Source: Saprospiraceae bacterium
GTDB taxonomy: Bacteria; Bacteroidota; Bacteroidia; Chitinophagales; Saprospiraceae
Assembly (NCBI GenBank): GCA_016711125.1
Contig: JADJTQ010000001.1
Coordinates: 248,001-312,000, forward strand
Length of the DNA: 64,000 bases
Reading direction: 5' to 3'
Position 1 is the stretch's first letter. Each line of letters begins with the position of its first letter. Below are positions 1 through 8,025 of this stretch, one piece after another. The notes under the pieces were generated by a model. The model saw only the letters and a list, made by a program, of their open reading frames with translations, ran no database searches and had not been told where the DNA came from. The position numbers and the translations under genes were made by a program.

Positions 1-1173
1 ACCTTTGACCGGCTGATGCAGGAGTATCTGGATAGCCTGGCTTTTCCGGGAGCCCAGCTCATGGTGCTTCATAAAGGAAAGGTGGCAATCATGGAAGAAT
101 ACGGATGCCACACTTATGAAGGCTGCCTTCCTGTTTTGCCTACCGACCTATACGATATGGCTAGCGTAACTAAAACAACAACCGCTACCCTGGCATTAAT
201 GGCCTTATATGATCAAAATAGAATTGATTTGGATCAGAATCTTTGTTTTTATATACCGAAGTTTTGTCATTCAGACAAAGGTGAAATTACACTGAGAAAT
301 GCACTGACACATCAATCGGGCTTGAAGGCCTCCATTGTTTTTTGGAAAGATACATACCGTAAAAATGGTTCGGTAAAAGGGAGGACTTATCGACCAGCTA
401 CCGACCTCAAATACTCGATCAAATTATCCGACCATCTCTATTTACACCGGCGCTATAAAAATAAAATCTATAAAAGCATTCGCAAGTCGGAGCTGAAACC
501 GGAGCAAGGGTATGTTTATTCAGATCTTGGATTTGTCATCTTTCCGGAGCTCATCAAGTCTGTGACCGGATATCGTATTGACAGCTTCATGTATCAGCAT
601 TTTTACAATCGTTTAGGAGCGGACCGCTTAACGTTTAAGCCGACGGATCGATTTAATATTTCTGAAATTGTGCCTACAGAGTTAGATACTTTTTTTCGGC
701 ATAATCTGGTGCAAGGTTTTGTGCATGATGAATCATCAGCTATGCTGGACGGCTTGTCGGCCAATGCCGGATTATTTGCCAATGCATTGGATCTAGCCAA
801 GATCTGCCAAATGTTATTAAATAAGGGTAGTTATGGAGGTGATGTATTTTTCAAGCCGGAAATTGTAGCGGAATTTACGAGAACCCAATTTCCAGATAAA
901 GGTAATAGAAGGGCTTTGGGTTTTGATAAACCTTTGTTGGACTATAAAGAAGGAGCTACCTACGTTGCAAGGTCAGCCAGTCCGCAAAGTTTTGGTCACA
1001 CCGGATATACTGGCACCTATTATTGGATCGATCCCGTAACGGAAACTGCCTTTATTTTATTCACGAATAGAGTAAATCCAACCAGAGCGAATAATAAAAT
1101 CTCAGGATTAAGCATCCGGCCACGCATGTTGCAAGCGATGTATAATTTTTTAGAGAAGGGAGGGGGCATGTAG
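1..1173 (+). CDS. Serine hydrolase, beta-lactamase fold (5' truncated by window edge)
   Basis: The reading frame is open from base 1, so the true start lies upstream. The visible part is a complete class C beta-lactamase / DD-peptidase-like domain: SVTK (Ser and Lys of the SxxK nucleophile motif, about residue 50 from the first Met), a Tyr-Ser-Asp motif in YVYSDLGF as the second catalytic motif, and HTG in GHTGYTG as the third. In Bacteroidota this exact type of domain is often the C-terminal half of a glycoside hydrolase family 3 fusion; the fragment reads like that half, but the GH3 part is outside the window, so this is inference. It ends at a TAG, followed by a 260-bp spacer and the convergent GAPDH gene. 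Substrate unknown. Confidence 0.8.
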   Translation, partial: TFDRLMQEYLDSLAFPGAQLMVLHKGKVAIMEEYGCHTYEGCLPVLPTDLYDMASVTKTTTATLALMALYDQNRIDLDQNLCFYIPKFCHSDKGEITLRNALTHQSGLKASIVFWKDTYRKNGSVKGRTYRPATDLKYSIKLSDHLYLHRRYKNKIYKSIRKSELKPEQGYVYSDLGFVIFPELIKSVTGYRIDSFMYQHFYNRLGADRLTFKPTDRFNISEIVPTELDTFFRHNLVQGFVHDESSAMLDGLSANAGLFANALDLAKICQMLLNKGSYGGDVFFKPEIVAEFTRTQFPDKGNRRALGFDKPLLDYKEGATYVARSASPQSFGHTGYTGTYYWIDPVTETAFILFTNRVNPTRANNKISGLSIRPRMLQAMYNFLEKGGGM

Positions 1174-1370
1174 ATTGAGGCTTGGATGAATAGAGAAGTT
1201 TCTCTACCTGCGAATTTATAAGGTAAAATTATATCGAGGCAAATCTATTTGTTTCGATTTCCGCAATCTGAAATCAGACGAAGCGAGTTCCTTTTTCTGA
1301 GCAGTGGTTGGTGTTGTATGCAAAATCTGAAATCCAATCCGCAATCCGCAATCTACAATAAATCTACAAT

Positions 1371-1399
1371 CAAAAAGGGTCGGCTTATAAGCCAACCCT
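1371..1399 (-). terminator. Rho-independent terminator of the GAPDH gene
   Basis: An 11-bp stem (agggtcggctt pairing with aagccaaccct, one G-U type mismatch) with a two-base loop region lies 35 bp beyond the GAPDH stop. Read on the minus strand it is followed by a run of five T, the normal intrinsic terminator layout. Just upstream on the plus strand (1256-1370) is an AT-rich stretch with several imperfect copies of aatctgaaatc / caatccgcaatc, a simple intergenic repeat. Confidence 0.7.
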
Positions 1400-1433
1400 C
1401 TTGTATCATTACCACTATATATAAGCGAGCCTA

Positions 1434-2438
1434 CTAAAGCATGCCGCAAATTCGGGTAGTTAAGTCGGCCAAACGAGCCGAATAACCAGCTTCGTTGTCA
1501 TACCAACTCACGACTTTCACAAAGTTTCCTGCCATGACATTAGTCATCAGGGAATCAAAGATAGATGAGTGTGGATTCTGTAAAATATCGGAAGACACGA
1601 TTTCATCGGTGCAATATTCAAGAATACCTTTCATACGACCTTCAGAGGCAGTTTTAAATACCTGGTTGATTTCATCTGCGGTGGTATTTTTTTCAACCAG
1701 AACGTTTAATTCAATCAAAGATCCGGAAACAACAGGAACTCTGAGTGCAATAGCGCTGATTTTTCCCGCAACTTCCGGCACGACCGGTCCGATAGCTTTT
1801 GCAGCACCGGTTGAGGTCGGTACAATATTCACCGCCGCAGCCCGCGCTCTTCGCAAATCTTTGTGTGGGGCATCCTGGATGTTTTGATCGGATGTGTAGG
1901 CGTGAGTGGTAGTCATACTTCCTACTTTTATTTTCCAGTTATCATTCAACAGTTTAACTACCGGGGCAAAACAGTTAGTGGTACAACTGGCATTTGAAAA
2001 TATCTTAGTGCTGATGTCCAGGTTGTCATCATTGACCCCAAGAACAATCGTTTTGATATCATCACCTTTTCCAGGAGCGGAAAGAACCACTCGCTTGGCT
2101 CCTGCTTCCAGGTGGAGGGATGCCTTGGTAGAATCGAGAAAGATGCCGGTGCATTCCAGAACCACATCAACTTCTAATTCTTTCCAGGGTAGATTTGCTG
2201 GGTTTCTCTCTGCAGAAGCAAAGATTTTCTTGCCGTTGACAATCAGGTGATCATCGGTTGAATCGACCGTGCCGTTAAATTTACCCTGTGATGAATCGTA
2301 TTTTAAAAGATGTGCCAGGGTAGCATTGTCCGTCAAGTCGTTGATGGCTACCACCTCTATATCCGGGTTGGTCAATAAGTTTCTGAATGTTAGTCTACCA
2401 ATTCGGCCGAAACCATTAATTGCTACTTTCTTTGACAT
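1434..2438 (-). CDS. gapA: Type I glyceraldehyde-3-phosphate dehydrogenase
   Basis: Glycolytic enzyme: oxidises glyceraldehyde 3-phosphate to 1,3-bisphosphoglycerate with NAD and phosphate in the cytoplasm. The start at 2438 gives MSKKVAINGFGRIGR, the usual N-terminus with the Rossmann GxGRIGR motif at residues 9-15; an upstream in-frame Met would add 20 residues foreign to the family. Asp34 in AINDL fits NAD preference. The nucleophile Cys152 lies in SNASCTTNC. The length of 334 residues is normal and the frame is intact, unlike many genes in this window. It is monocistronic, with its own terminator at 1371-1399. Confidence 0.95.
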   Translation of the reverse strand: MSKKVAINGFGRIGRLTFRNLLTNPDIEVVAINDLTDNATLAHLLKYDSSQGKFNGTVDSTDDHLIVNGKKIFASAERNPANLPWKELEVDVVLECTGIFLDSTKASLHLEAGAKRVVLSAPGKGDDIKTIVLGVNDDNLDISTKIFSNASCTTNCFAPVVKLLNDNWKIKVGSMTTTHAYTSDQNIQDAPHKDLRRARAAAVNIVPTSTGAAKAIGPVVPEVAGKISAIALRVPVVSGSLIELNVLVEKNTTADEINQVFKTASEGRMKGILEYCTDEIVSSDILQNPHSSIFDSLMTNVMAGNFVKVVSWYDNEAGYSARLADLTTRICGML

Positions 2439-2718
2439 ATTTTCAATAGTTTTTGATTTAAAGAAGATCCTCTTAAAAATGAGGTGCAAAAATAACAATT
2501 TGTATGGAGGAATGGACTATTCAAGATTAGTTCTCTTGGTGATTTTCGACATTTCACCACTAAATAGTACTAGCAAGTATCTACTTTCTTTAAGTTTTTC
2601 AAGCCTTCGCTTAGGCTTTTTTGATCTAAGTATCTGAAAAACAGCCAGATGCAATATTATCATCTGCCTGTACCCTTATTAGTGGTAGCCTTTCTAGCAG
2701 TCTTGATATCCCCTTAGG

Positions 2719-2755
2719 TCACAAGTGGCGAGCTTTGATACTCGCCAACTTGTGA
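2719..2755. terminator. Stem-loop downstream of ssb
   Basis: A 14-bp stem (left arm 2719-2732, right arm 2741-2755 with one bulged base) and an 8-base loop lie 34 bp beyond the ssb stop. There is no clear T run, so it is either a weak terminator or an mRNA-stabilising hairpin. The core of the same hairpin (ggcgag / ctcgcc with the loop ctttgaya) recurs at 23302-23321 beside the second ssb copy. Confidence 0.5.
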
Positions 2756-2788
2756 TCGATTTTGAAGAGTGAGGTGCTTTCTGAGTGG

Positions 2789-3139
2789 TCAAAAGGGGGC
2801 TTTTGCTTTGGAGTTCATCAGCATAAATTCGTCTACAACGACTTCTGTCACATATTTTTTCACTCCTTCCTTATCTTCATAACTCCGGTTAGTGATCTTA
2901 CCACTGATGGCAATCTTACTTCCTTTGGTGCCCAGGTTTGCCATCAGTTCGGCGGTTTTGCCCCAGGCGACCAGGTTATGCCAGTCGGTGTTTTCTACCC
3001 GGTCGCCATTCTTATTGTAAAAGCTCTCGCTGGTTGCCAGGGTAGCTTTGGCGACTTTTTTTCCTCCGTTGATTTCAAAAGTCTCTACGTCCTTGCCTAG
3101 ATGACCGATAAGTTGTACTCTGTTGATTAAGTTTTTCAT
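2789..3139 (-). CDS. ssb: Single-stranded DNA-binding protein
   Basis: Binds single-stranded DNA during replication, repair and recombination. The sequence is a single OB fold starting MKNLINRVQLIGHLGKD, with the family features TLATSE, WHNLVAWGK, and GSKIAISGKI followed by a Tyr in NRSYED. It is only 116 residues and stops right after the OB fold: the disordered linker and the acidic DDDIPF-type tail that recruit partner proteins are missing, and the last residues are basic (KAKAPF). That makes it an accessory SSB rather than the housekeeping one, a type often seen near mobile or stress regions in Bacteroidota (inference). A frameshifted near-copy is at 23365-23714. Confidence 0.9.
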   Translation of the reverse strand: MKNLINRVQLIGHLGKDVETFEINGGKKVAKATLATSESFYNKNGDRVENTDWHNLVAWGKTAELMANLGTKGSKIAISGKITNRSYEDKEGVKKYVTEVVVDEFMLMNSKAKAPF

Positions 3140-3718
3140 GATTTGAAATTTTAAAAATGAATGAATTTGATTTTACGTCGATCGGTATCGATGAAACAAA
3201 GGTGGGGTGGTGTCAAGCCAGCATTCGGTTATTAAATGTTTACTTTCGTTTATAAATGAATATAGTCGTTTTTAGTCGTTTGTTGTCTAATAAATAATTG
3301 ATATACAGTATATTATGATTTTATAATCGGTGCGATTTTTTAAAATAGAAATTGATCTGTTTCTTCTAGATCCTGACCTGTCTCGGTAAGCACGTTAAAC
3401 CGAAAAATTGTACTGGAATAGTGTTGTGTGATTGATGCTGAATCTGTCAGTAACTTAGGAGATCTTGGAGGTTCATCAAGTTTGTCTCAGGTAATGGTGA
3501 TTTGCGGCTGATTAAGTGATAGCCTCTGGTATCAAACAAATGGATGCCGACTCTTTACCCAGTTTCAAAAAGCCCAATCTTCTTGGATTTGCTTAACTTT
3601 CATTCTTGGATAAAATTGGATAAAGCCAAAAGCTCAGCCATAAGGTCACAAGGAAGGTCCCCGTCTTCGTATATACTTAGTTGGTACAACAAAACACATT
3701 CATAAAAAATGTAATTCA

Positions 3719-4283
3719 TTGAATAACGAAAGCGAAATCATACATGCTATTGCCAACGGAGACAAGAATTCATTTTCGATTCTGTACAAACGCTTTTCAG
3801 AAAAAGTATACAATACGGCATTGAGCTATACCAAAAACATAGAAAGACGCACAAGAAATTACACAGGATGTTTTTGTGAAAATCCATAGAAGTGCAGCAA
3901 CATTTAAGGGGGATTCCTCCCTGAATACATGGATTTATCGTATTACTGTCAACACTTCGCTCAATTATTTGAAGAAAAAAAACAGGTTTACATTTATTAA
4001 GAGCGTCCTGACCGCTTCCCAATCCATTGATTTTGAACATCCGGGAGTTGTCATGGAAAATAAAGAAAATGCAGCAGCACTATACAAAGCAATGGATTGT
4101 CTTCCGGATAGTCAAAAAACGGCTTTTATATTAAGCTATATCGAGGACTTGCCCCGACAGGAAGTTGCCGATATTATGGAAACTTCATTGAAGGCGGTAG
4201 AGTCCTTGCTGCAGCGAGCAAAAGTAAATTTGAGATCGGAACTAGAAAAAGCGTACCCGCACCGAAGGAAATCGAAAAATTGA
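3719..4283 (+). pseudogene. ECF-type RNA polymerase sigma factor (frameshifted)
   Basis: Reading from TTG 3719 gives NNESEIIHAIANGDKNSFSIL, a region-2.1 start of sigma-70 ECF factors. The frame then breaks at the A run 3843-3845; removing one A restores IEDAQEITQDVFVKIHRS (region 2.2, normally the core-binding Q-DVF motif) and joins the second part that runs to 4283. That part has region 2.3/2.4 (SSLNTWIYRITVN) and region 4 (LPDSQKTAFILSYIEDLPRQEVADIMETSLKAVES). Restored length is about 188 residues, normal for the family. It leads an operon with the anti-sigma-like and Spy-like genes, so it would control an envelope response. Either a sequencing error or an inactivating mutation. Confidence 0.8.
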
Positions 4284-4848
4284 TTGTCAATATAAAAAAG
4301 GTAGAATGAATGACGAAGAAAGAAAATGGATAGAAGAGGTCTTTCTAAGTATGAAGGGCAGTCAACGGGCAAAGCCACCTACTGGATTATTTACAAAAAT
4401 TGAGGACCAAATCGCGGTATCAAAGGCCAAAGTTGTTCCAATGTTTCAATGGAGGTACGCTGCTGCCGCTGCCGCTTTGGTTCTCATGGTTAATACGTCG
4501 GCCTTGTTGTATTACAATCAGCTTGATCAGTTGTCTTATGATGAGACGACGGCAGTGGATGCGTATGGTCAGGCACTAATTTCTACTTATCAAATTTATA
4601 AATAATGAGCCAGCTGAAATTTTACCAATATGCCTCCTGGAGTTTGCTTTTCTTGAATATAGCAGTGCTGGCTTTCTTCTTTCTGACAAAACCCAAGCCT
4701 CCCCATCACCAATCTCCGGGTGATTTTCAGTCTGAGGTAATCGAAATACTTCACTTGAACAGTCGACAAGTATCCACTTTTAGAGAATTAGCGTATGAGC
4801 ACAATGAGAAAATGAAATCCATAAATGGGCGACAGCAAAGATTACTCC
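4085..4848 (+). repeat. Direct repeat of ECF operon, left copy
   Basis: Bases 4085-4848 match 11490-12243 almost base for base in the same orientation: the 3' third of the sigma gene, the whole anti-sigma-like gene and the first 80 codons of the Spy-like gene. The two copies bracket the efflux module. Beyond 4848 the copies diverge abruptly at DNA level although the proteins remain related, which marks a recombination boundary inside the Spy-like gene. Confidence 0.85.
4306..4605 (+). CDS. Small single-pass membrane protein, probable anti-sigma factor
   Basis: 99 residues: a charged N-terminal cytoplasmic part (MNDEERKWIEEVFLSMKGS, then a segment LFTKIEDQI) and one membrane helix at about 48-68 (YAAAAAALVLMVNTSALLYY), with a 30-residue outer tail. 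Position between an ECF sigma gene and a Spy-like periplasmic gene, one cytoplasmic helix pair and one membrane span are the layout of small Bacteroidota anti-sigma/partner proteins. No zinc-binding anti-sigma motif (HxxxCxxC) is present, so sequestration of sigma is inferred only. The stop codon overlaps the next start (TAATG). A frameshifted copy is at 11705-12003. Confidence 0.7.
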   Translation: MNDEERKWIEEVFLSMKGSQRAKPPTGLFTKIEDQIAVSKAKVVPMFQWRYAAAAAALVLMVNTSALLYYNQLDQLSYDETTAVDAYGQALISTYQIYK

Positions 4849-4943
4849 CACCTCATTTTGAAAGACTTTCCAGCCCTTTGGAAAGTATTGACGAAGATAT
4901 CATCTTGAACGAATTCCAACCATTGGAACGAGAAAAAATATAA
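4605..4943 (+). CDS. Spy/CpxP-like periplasmic protein, C-terminally truncated copy
   Basis: 112 residues with an N-terminal membrane anchor (about 10-27) and an outer helical domain holding the Spy-like stretch LNSRQVSTFRELAYEHNEKM. Spy/CpxP-like and 'heavy-metal sensor' proteins are periplasmic chaperones or metal sensors of envelope stress. Compared with the intact copy at 12003-12485 (160 residues) it stops after LEREK and lacks the last helix. From codon 82 on it differs strongly from the other copy at DNA level but remains alike in protein pattern, so it is a chimera or a distinct paralogue cut short. An 18-base piece of it (4850-4867) recurs at 5007-5024 next to the efflux module, marking the junction. 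Confidence 0.7.
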   Translation: MSQLKFYQYASWSLLFLNIAVLAFFFLTKPKPPHHQSPGDFQSEVIEILHLNSRQVSTFRELAYEHNEKMKSINGRQQRLLPPHFERLSSPLESIDEDIILNEFQPLEREKI

Positions 4944-5120
4944 GTGACTAACCAACATTTTCAAATTATAAAACCTATTAAAATCTATTTTAAACACATA
5001 TCAAATACCTCATTTTGAGAGACTATGGGAACATTTGTTGACAAACTGCTATCGAACAAGAAAAACTCTTTCCGAAGGAATTTTGGAGGGACGGTGTCTA
5101 ACCATTATAATTCGAAAGAC

Positions 5121-6584
5121 ATGAGTAAGGTCGAAAAATCATTTGCACTGGGAGCTTTTATAAAGAGATTATTCTTTTTGGGAATCACCTTTCTGACATT
5201 TGCTGTACAGGCCCAAAAAACATGGACGCTCGAAGCTTGCATCCAATACGCCAACGAGCACAACCTCGTCATCCAGCAAGTGGCGCAGGGCAGTCGCATT
5301 GACGACATCAATCTGGAACAGTCCAAGGCCGAGCGCCTGCCGAGCCTGAGTGCCAGTGCGAGTGCCGGGCGCAGTTGGGGCAGGGGCTTCAATTCGGTCA
5401 ATGTGCAACTGGTGGATGCCGGGGTGAATTCCGCAAGTTTTGGCGTCAATATGAACCTGCCCCTGTTCAATGGCTTGTCCACCCACAATACGATAAAACA
5501 GAACGGCCTGCTTGCCGAGTCCGGCCGGTTGGACGTGCTGGCCACGCAGGAGGATTACGGCCTATTGATTGCCCAGAGCTACCTGCTTGTCCTGCAACTG
5601 AAAGAGCAAATCAGCAACATCGAAAACCAGATGGCCTCCTCTGCCGAGCAACTAGAAAACACCCGCATGAAATATGAAAAAGGCTTGGTGGCGGAATACA
5701 ATGTGCTGCAATTGGAGTCGCAATTGGCGCAGGAGGAATGGAGCAAAGAACAATTGGATGGACAGCTGCGGGTCGCCAAAATAAACTTGATGCAGTTGAT
5801 GGACTTGGAAGTAACCGATGATTTTGAGGTGGAAGTGCCTGAAGAATCGAAGGGCAATATCGTGCTCGAATCGCCGGACAATATCAGCCAGATATACCAG
5901 ACTTCATTGGCACTCCGGCCAGAAGTGAAAAGCGCCGAACTGCAAACGGAAAGTTCGGTCTTGGGCGTGCGGGTAGCACAAGGAAGCCTGCTGCCTTCGC
6001 TAAATTTGAACGCCTCGCTTAATTCCAATTATTCGAGTGCCTCCAAACTAGTTGACTATACGACCATCACGCAGGAAAGGACCATCGGCTATTTGGCGAG
6101 CGACCCGACCCAATCGGTGATGGCACAGGAGGTCGTCAACGTCCCCGTCGTTTCCGGTTATAATTTCCGGGACCAGTTGGATGACAACCTAAGCCCTTAT
6201 GTCGGCGTGACCATGTCCGTCCCCATATTTTCCAATAAAAGAAATTCGAGCCAGGTGCAAATAGCCAAAGTGAACAGGGAGATAGCCCGCTTGCAGGAAA
6301 GGGAGACGAAGAACCAATTGCGGAAAAACATCGAACAGGCTTATGCCGATTTAGAAAATGCCATCAGCCAATACCGGGCGAGCGAAAAACAATTAAACCT
6401 GAATAAGCGCTTATTTGAAAATGCCCAGTATTCGCATGAGTCCGGGCTGATAAGCACCACTGAATTTACAATTGAAAAGAACAATTATTTGAATGCGGAA
6501 AACTCAATGGCACTGGCCAAATACCAGTATTTGTTCAGCCGCATGATACTGGGTTTTTTCAATGGAAAACCGATGGGATTTTAA
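5121..6584 (+). CDS. TolC-family outer-membrane efflux protein
   Basis: Outer-membrane channel of a tripartite efflux system. From ATG 5121 the protein (487 residues) begins with a cleavable signal (basic MSKVEK start, hydrophobic core around KRLFFLGITFLTF, cleavage after VQA) followed at once by WTLEACIQYANEHNL, the normal start of the first TolC domain. It has two OEP repeats with long coiled-coil helices, for example EQISNIENQMASSAEQLENT and RETKNQLRKNIEQAYADLEN. An upstream ATG at 5025 would add 32 residues before the signal and is rejected. The gene is clearly richer in G and C at third positions than the flanking operon, suggesting separate origin. It is followed after 25 bp by the adaptor gene. 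Confidence 0.92.
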   Translation: MSKVEKSFALGAFIKRLFFLGITFLTFAVQAQKTWTLEACIQYANEHNLVIQQVAQGSRIDDINLEQSKAERLPSLSASASAGRSWGRGFNSVNVQLVDAGVNSASFGVNMNLPLFNGLSTHNTIKQNGLLAESGRLDVLATQEDYGLLIAQSYLLVLQLKEQISNIENQMASSAEQLENTRMKYEKGLVAEYNVLQLESQLAQEEWSKEQLDGQLRVAKINLMQLMDLEVTDDFEVEVPEESKGNIVLESPDNISQIYQTSLALRPEVKSAELQTESSVLGVRVAQGSLLPSLNLNASLNSNYSSASKLVDYTTITQERTIGYLASDPTQSVMAQEVVNVPVVSGYNFRDQLDDNLSPYVGVTMSVPIFSNKRNSSQVQIAKVNREIARLQERETKNQLRKNIEQAYADLENAISQYRASEKQLNLNKRLFENAQYSHESGLISTTEFTIEKNNYLNAENSMALAKYQYLFSRMILGFFNGKPMGF

Positions 6585-6609
6585 TTAAAATAAAACAAAA
6601 AAATCAACC

Positions 6610-8025
6610 ATGAAAAAGAAAATATGGATAATCATAGGAAGCTTGGCTGTGCTGTTCGCCGCTTGGTTTTTTATCGGAAATAGCAATGGCCAAGAGCAGG
6701 CCGCTTGGGAAACCGCCACCCTCGAGAAAAGGAATATCGAAATGATTGTTTCCGCATCGGGCACCTTAAATGCCACTAACACCGTCGAGGTGGGCACACA
6801 GGTTTCGGGCGTCATTAATGAAATATATGTGGACTTTAACGACGAGGTGAAAAAGGGGCAACTGATGGCAAAACTGGATGTGCGGAATTTGGAGGCCAGT
6901 CTCTCACAGGCCAATGCATCCGTACTGCAGGCAGAGGTGCAGGTGATGCAAAAGAAGCGGATTTACGAAAACACTAAAAAATATAATTCTGGTGAAATAG
7001 CCGACCTGAGCGTGGTGGAAGCGGAGGCATCTTTGAATCAAATAAAAGCGCAGATGGAACAGGGCGAACGCAATTATTTGCGGTACAAAGAATTGTATGA
7101 AAAGGGTGTGGTGGCAAAAGTTGATTACGAAACTTCCATGACGGATTACGAGCAATTAAAGGCCAGTTATGAATCCAAAAAAGCCACGTTGAACCGCACT
7201 AAGGCGAATGTCGGAAATGTTGATTTGCAATATTCACTCGAGGATTTGAGGACTGCCGAAGCCAACCTGGCCTCCATGAAAGCATCGAAGGAAAAGGCAA
7301 AAATCAATCTGGAATTCGCCCATATTTATGCACCGATTGACGGAATTGTGCTTTCCCGTAACGTGGAGGTCGGGCAGACGGTGGCCGCAAGTTTTACCAC
7401 GCCCGTCCTTTTTACCATCGCCAATGATTTGACCAAAATGGAAATCGAAGCAAGCATTGATGAAGCGGATATCGGCTATATCAAAAATGGGCAGGCGGTC
7501 AATTTTACCGTGGATGCCTATACAGACCTAATATTTACAGGTACCGTGGAGGCAATACGCTTGCAGCCGGAGGTGGTCTCAAATGTTGTCACCTATACAG
7601 CCATCGTGACCGCCAAAAATGAGGCCCTAAAACTGATGCCGGGAATGACCGCCAATTTGGATATCGTCACTGCCAAGCAGGAACAGGCACTTTCCGTTCC
7701 CGATGCTGCCCTCAATTTTAGCCCTTCGGCTGAATATATTGAACAATGGCGGGATTACTTGACGAACAAAGGCGTGGCCGTTCAGGCAGGTAATGAGGAA
7801 GGTTATGGGGCGGGTATTTTATGGACAATTGAAAATAACCAACCCGTGCCGAAAAAAACAATGAAAGGATTGAGTGACGGTGGTTTTACCGAAATTATCA
7901 GTAAAGATTTTAGTGAAGGTAAACAGGTAATTATTGGCATGAACGGTGGAAATAATAAGGCATCAGAAAATAAACAGTCGAGTCCATTTTTACCACAAAG
8001 GCCGGGCGGTGAGAAAAAAGAGTGA
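6610..8025 (+). CDS. MacA/HlyD-family periplasmic adaptor of an ABC efflux pump
   Basis: 471 residues. An N-terminal membrane anchor (about 5-22) is followed by the first half of the lipoyl domain (VEVGTQVSGVINEIYVDFND), a long coiled-coil hairpin (about 90-235, rich in Ala, Glu and Lys), the second lipoyl half (APIDGIVLSRNVEVGQTV) and beta-barrel and membrane-proximal domains (VTYTAIVTAKN, LMPGMTANLDI). These are the hallmarks of MacA-like adaptors that link a MacB-type ABC pump to TolC. The C-terminus carries a Ser/Asn/Lys-rich tail. Its last 17 bases overlap the likely GTG start of the next gene. G+C content matches the TolC and ABC genes. Confidence 0.92.
   Translation: MKKKIWIIIGSLAVLFAAWFFIGNSNGQEQAAWETATLEKRNIEMIVSASGTLNATNTVEVGTQVSGVINEIYVDFNDEVKKGQLMAKLDVRNLEASLSQANASVLQAEVQVMQKKRIYENTKKYNSGEIADLSVVEAEASLNQIKAQMEQGERNYLRYKELYEKGVVAKVDYETSMTDYEQLKASYESKKATLNRTKANVGNVDLQYSLEDLRTAEANLASMKASKEKAKINLEFAHIYAPIDGIVLSRNVEVGQTVAASFTTPVLFTIANDLTKMEIEASIDEADIGYIKNGQAVNFTVDAYTDLIFTGTVEAIRLQPEVVSNVVTYTAIVTAKNEALKLMPGMTANLDIVTAKQEQALSVPDAALNFSPSAEYIEQWRDYLTNKGVAVQAGNEEGYGAGILWTIENNQPVPKKTMKGLSDGGFTEIISKDFSEGKQVIIGMNGGNNKASENKQSSPFLPQRPGGEKKE

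Larger units (their letters stand above)
2719..3690. repeat. Segmental duplication, copy 1 (ssb plus upstream control region)
   Basis: This segment recurs in the same orientation at about 23298-24265. Shared parts are the stem-loop, the whole ssb gene, its leader with a run of TTTCGTTTATAA / TCGTTT motifs, a diverged spacer, and a final block with ttcgtatata followed by ctagtt or cttagtt just before the next gene. Similarity is highest in ssb and the 170 bp upstream of it and drops in the spacer 3300-3640. No gene lies in 3140-3718; the block around 3655-3685 is the likely promoter region of the ECF sigma operon because it is the best conserved part of the far end. Confidence 0.8.

Noticed and set aside
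5025..5120. Earlier TolC start at 5025
   Set aside because: Would put 32 polar residues before the signal peptide and uses duplicated junction DNA.
5105..5545. Long open frames on both strands over the TolC gene
   Set aside because: They mirror the GC-rich third positions of the TolC gene and have no family traits; the plus-strand TolC frame has clear motifs.
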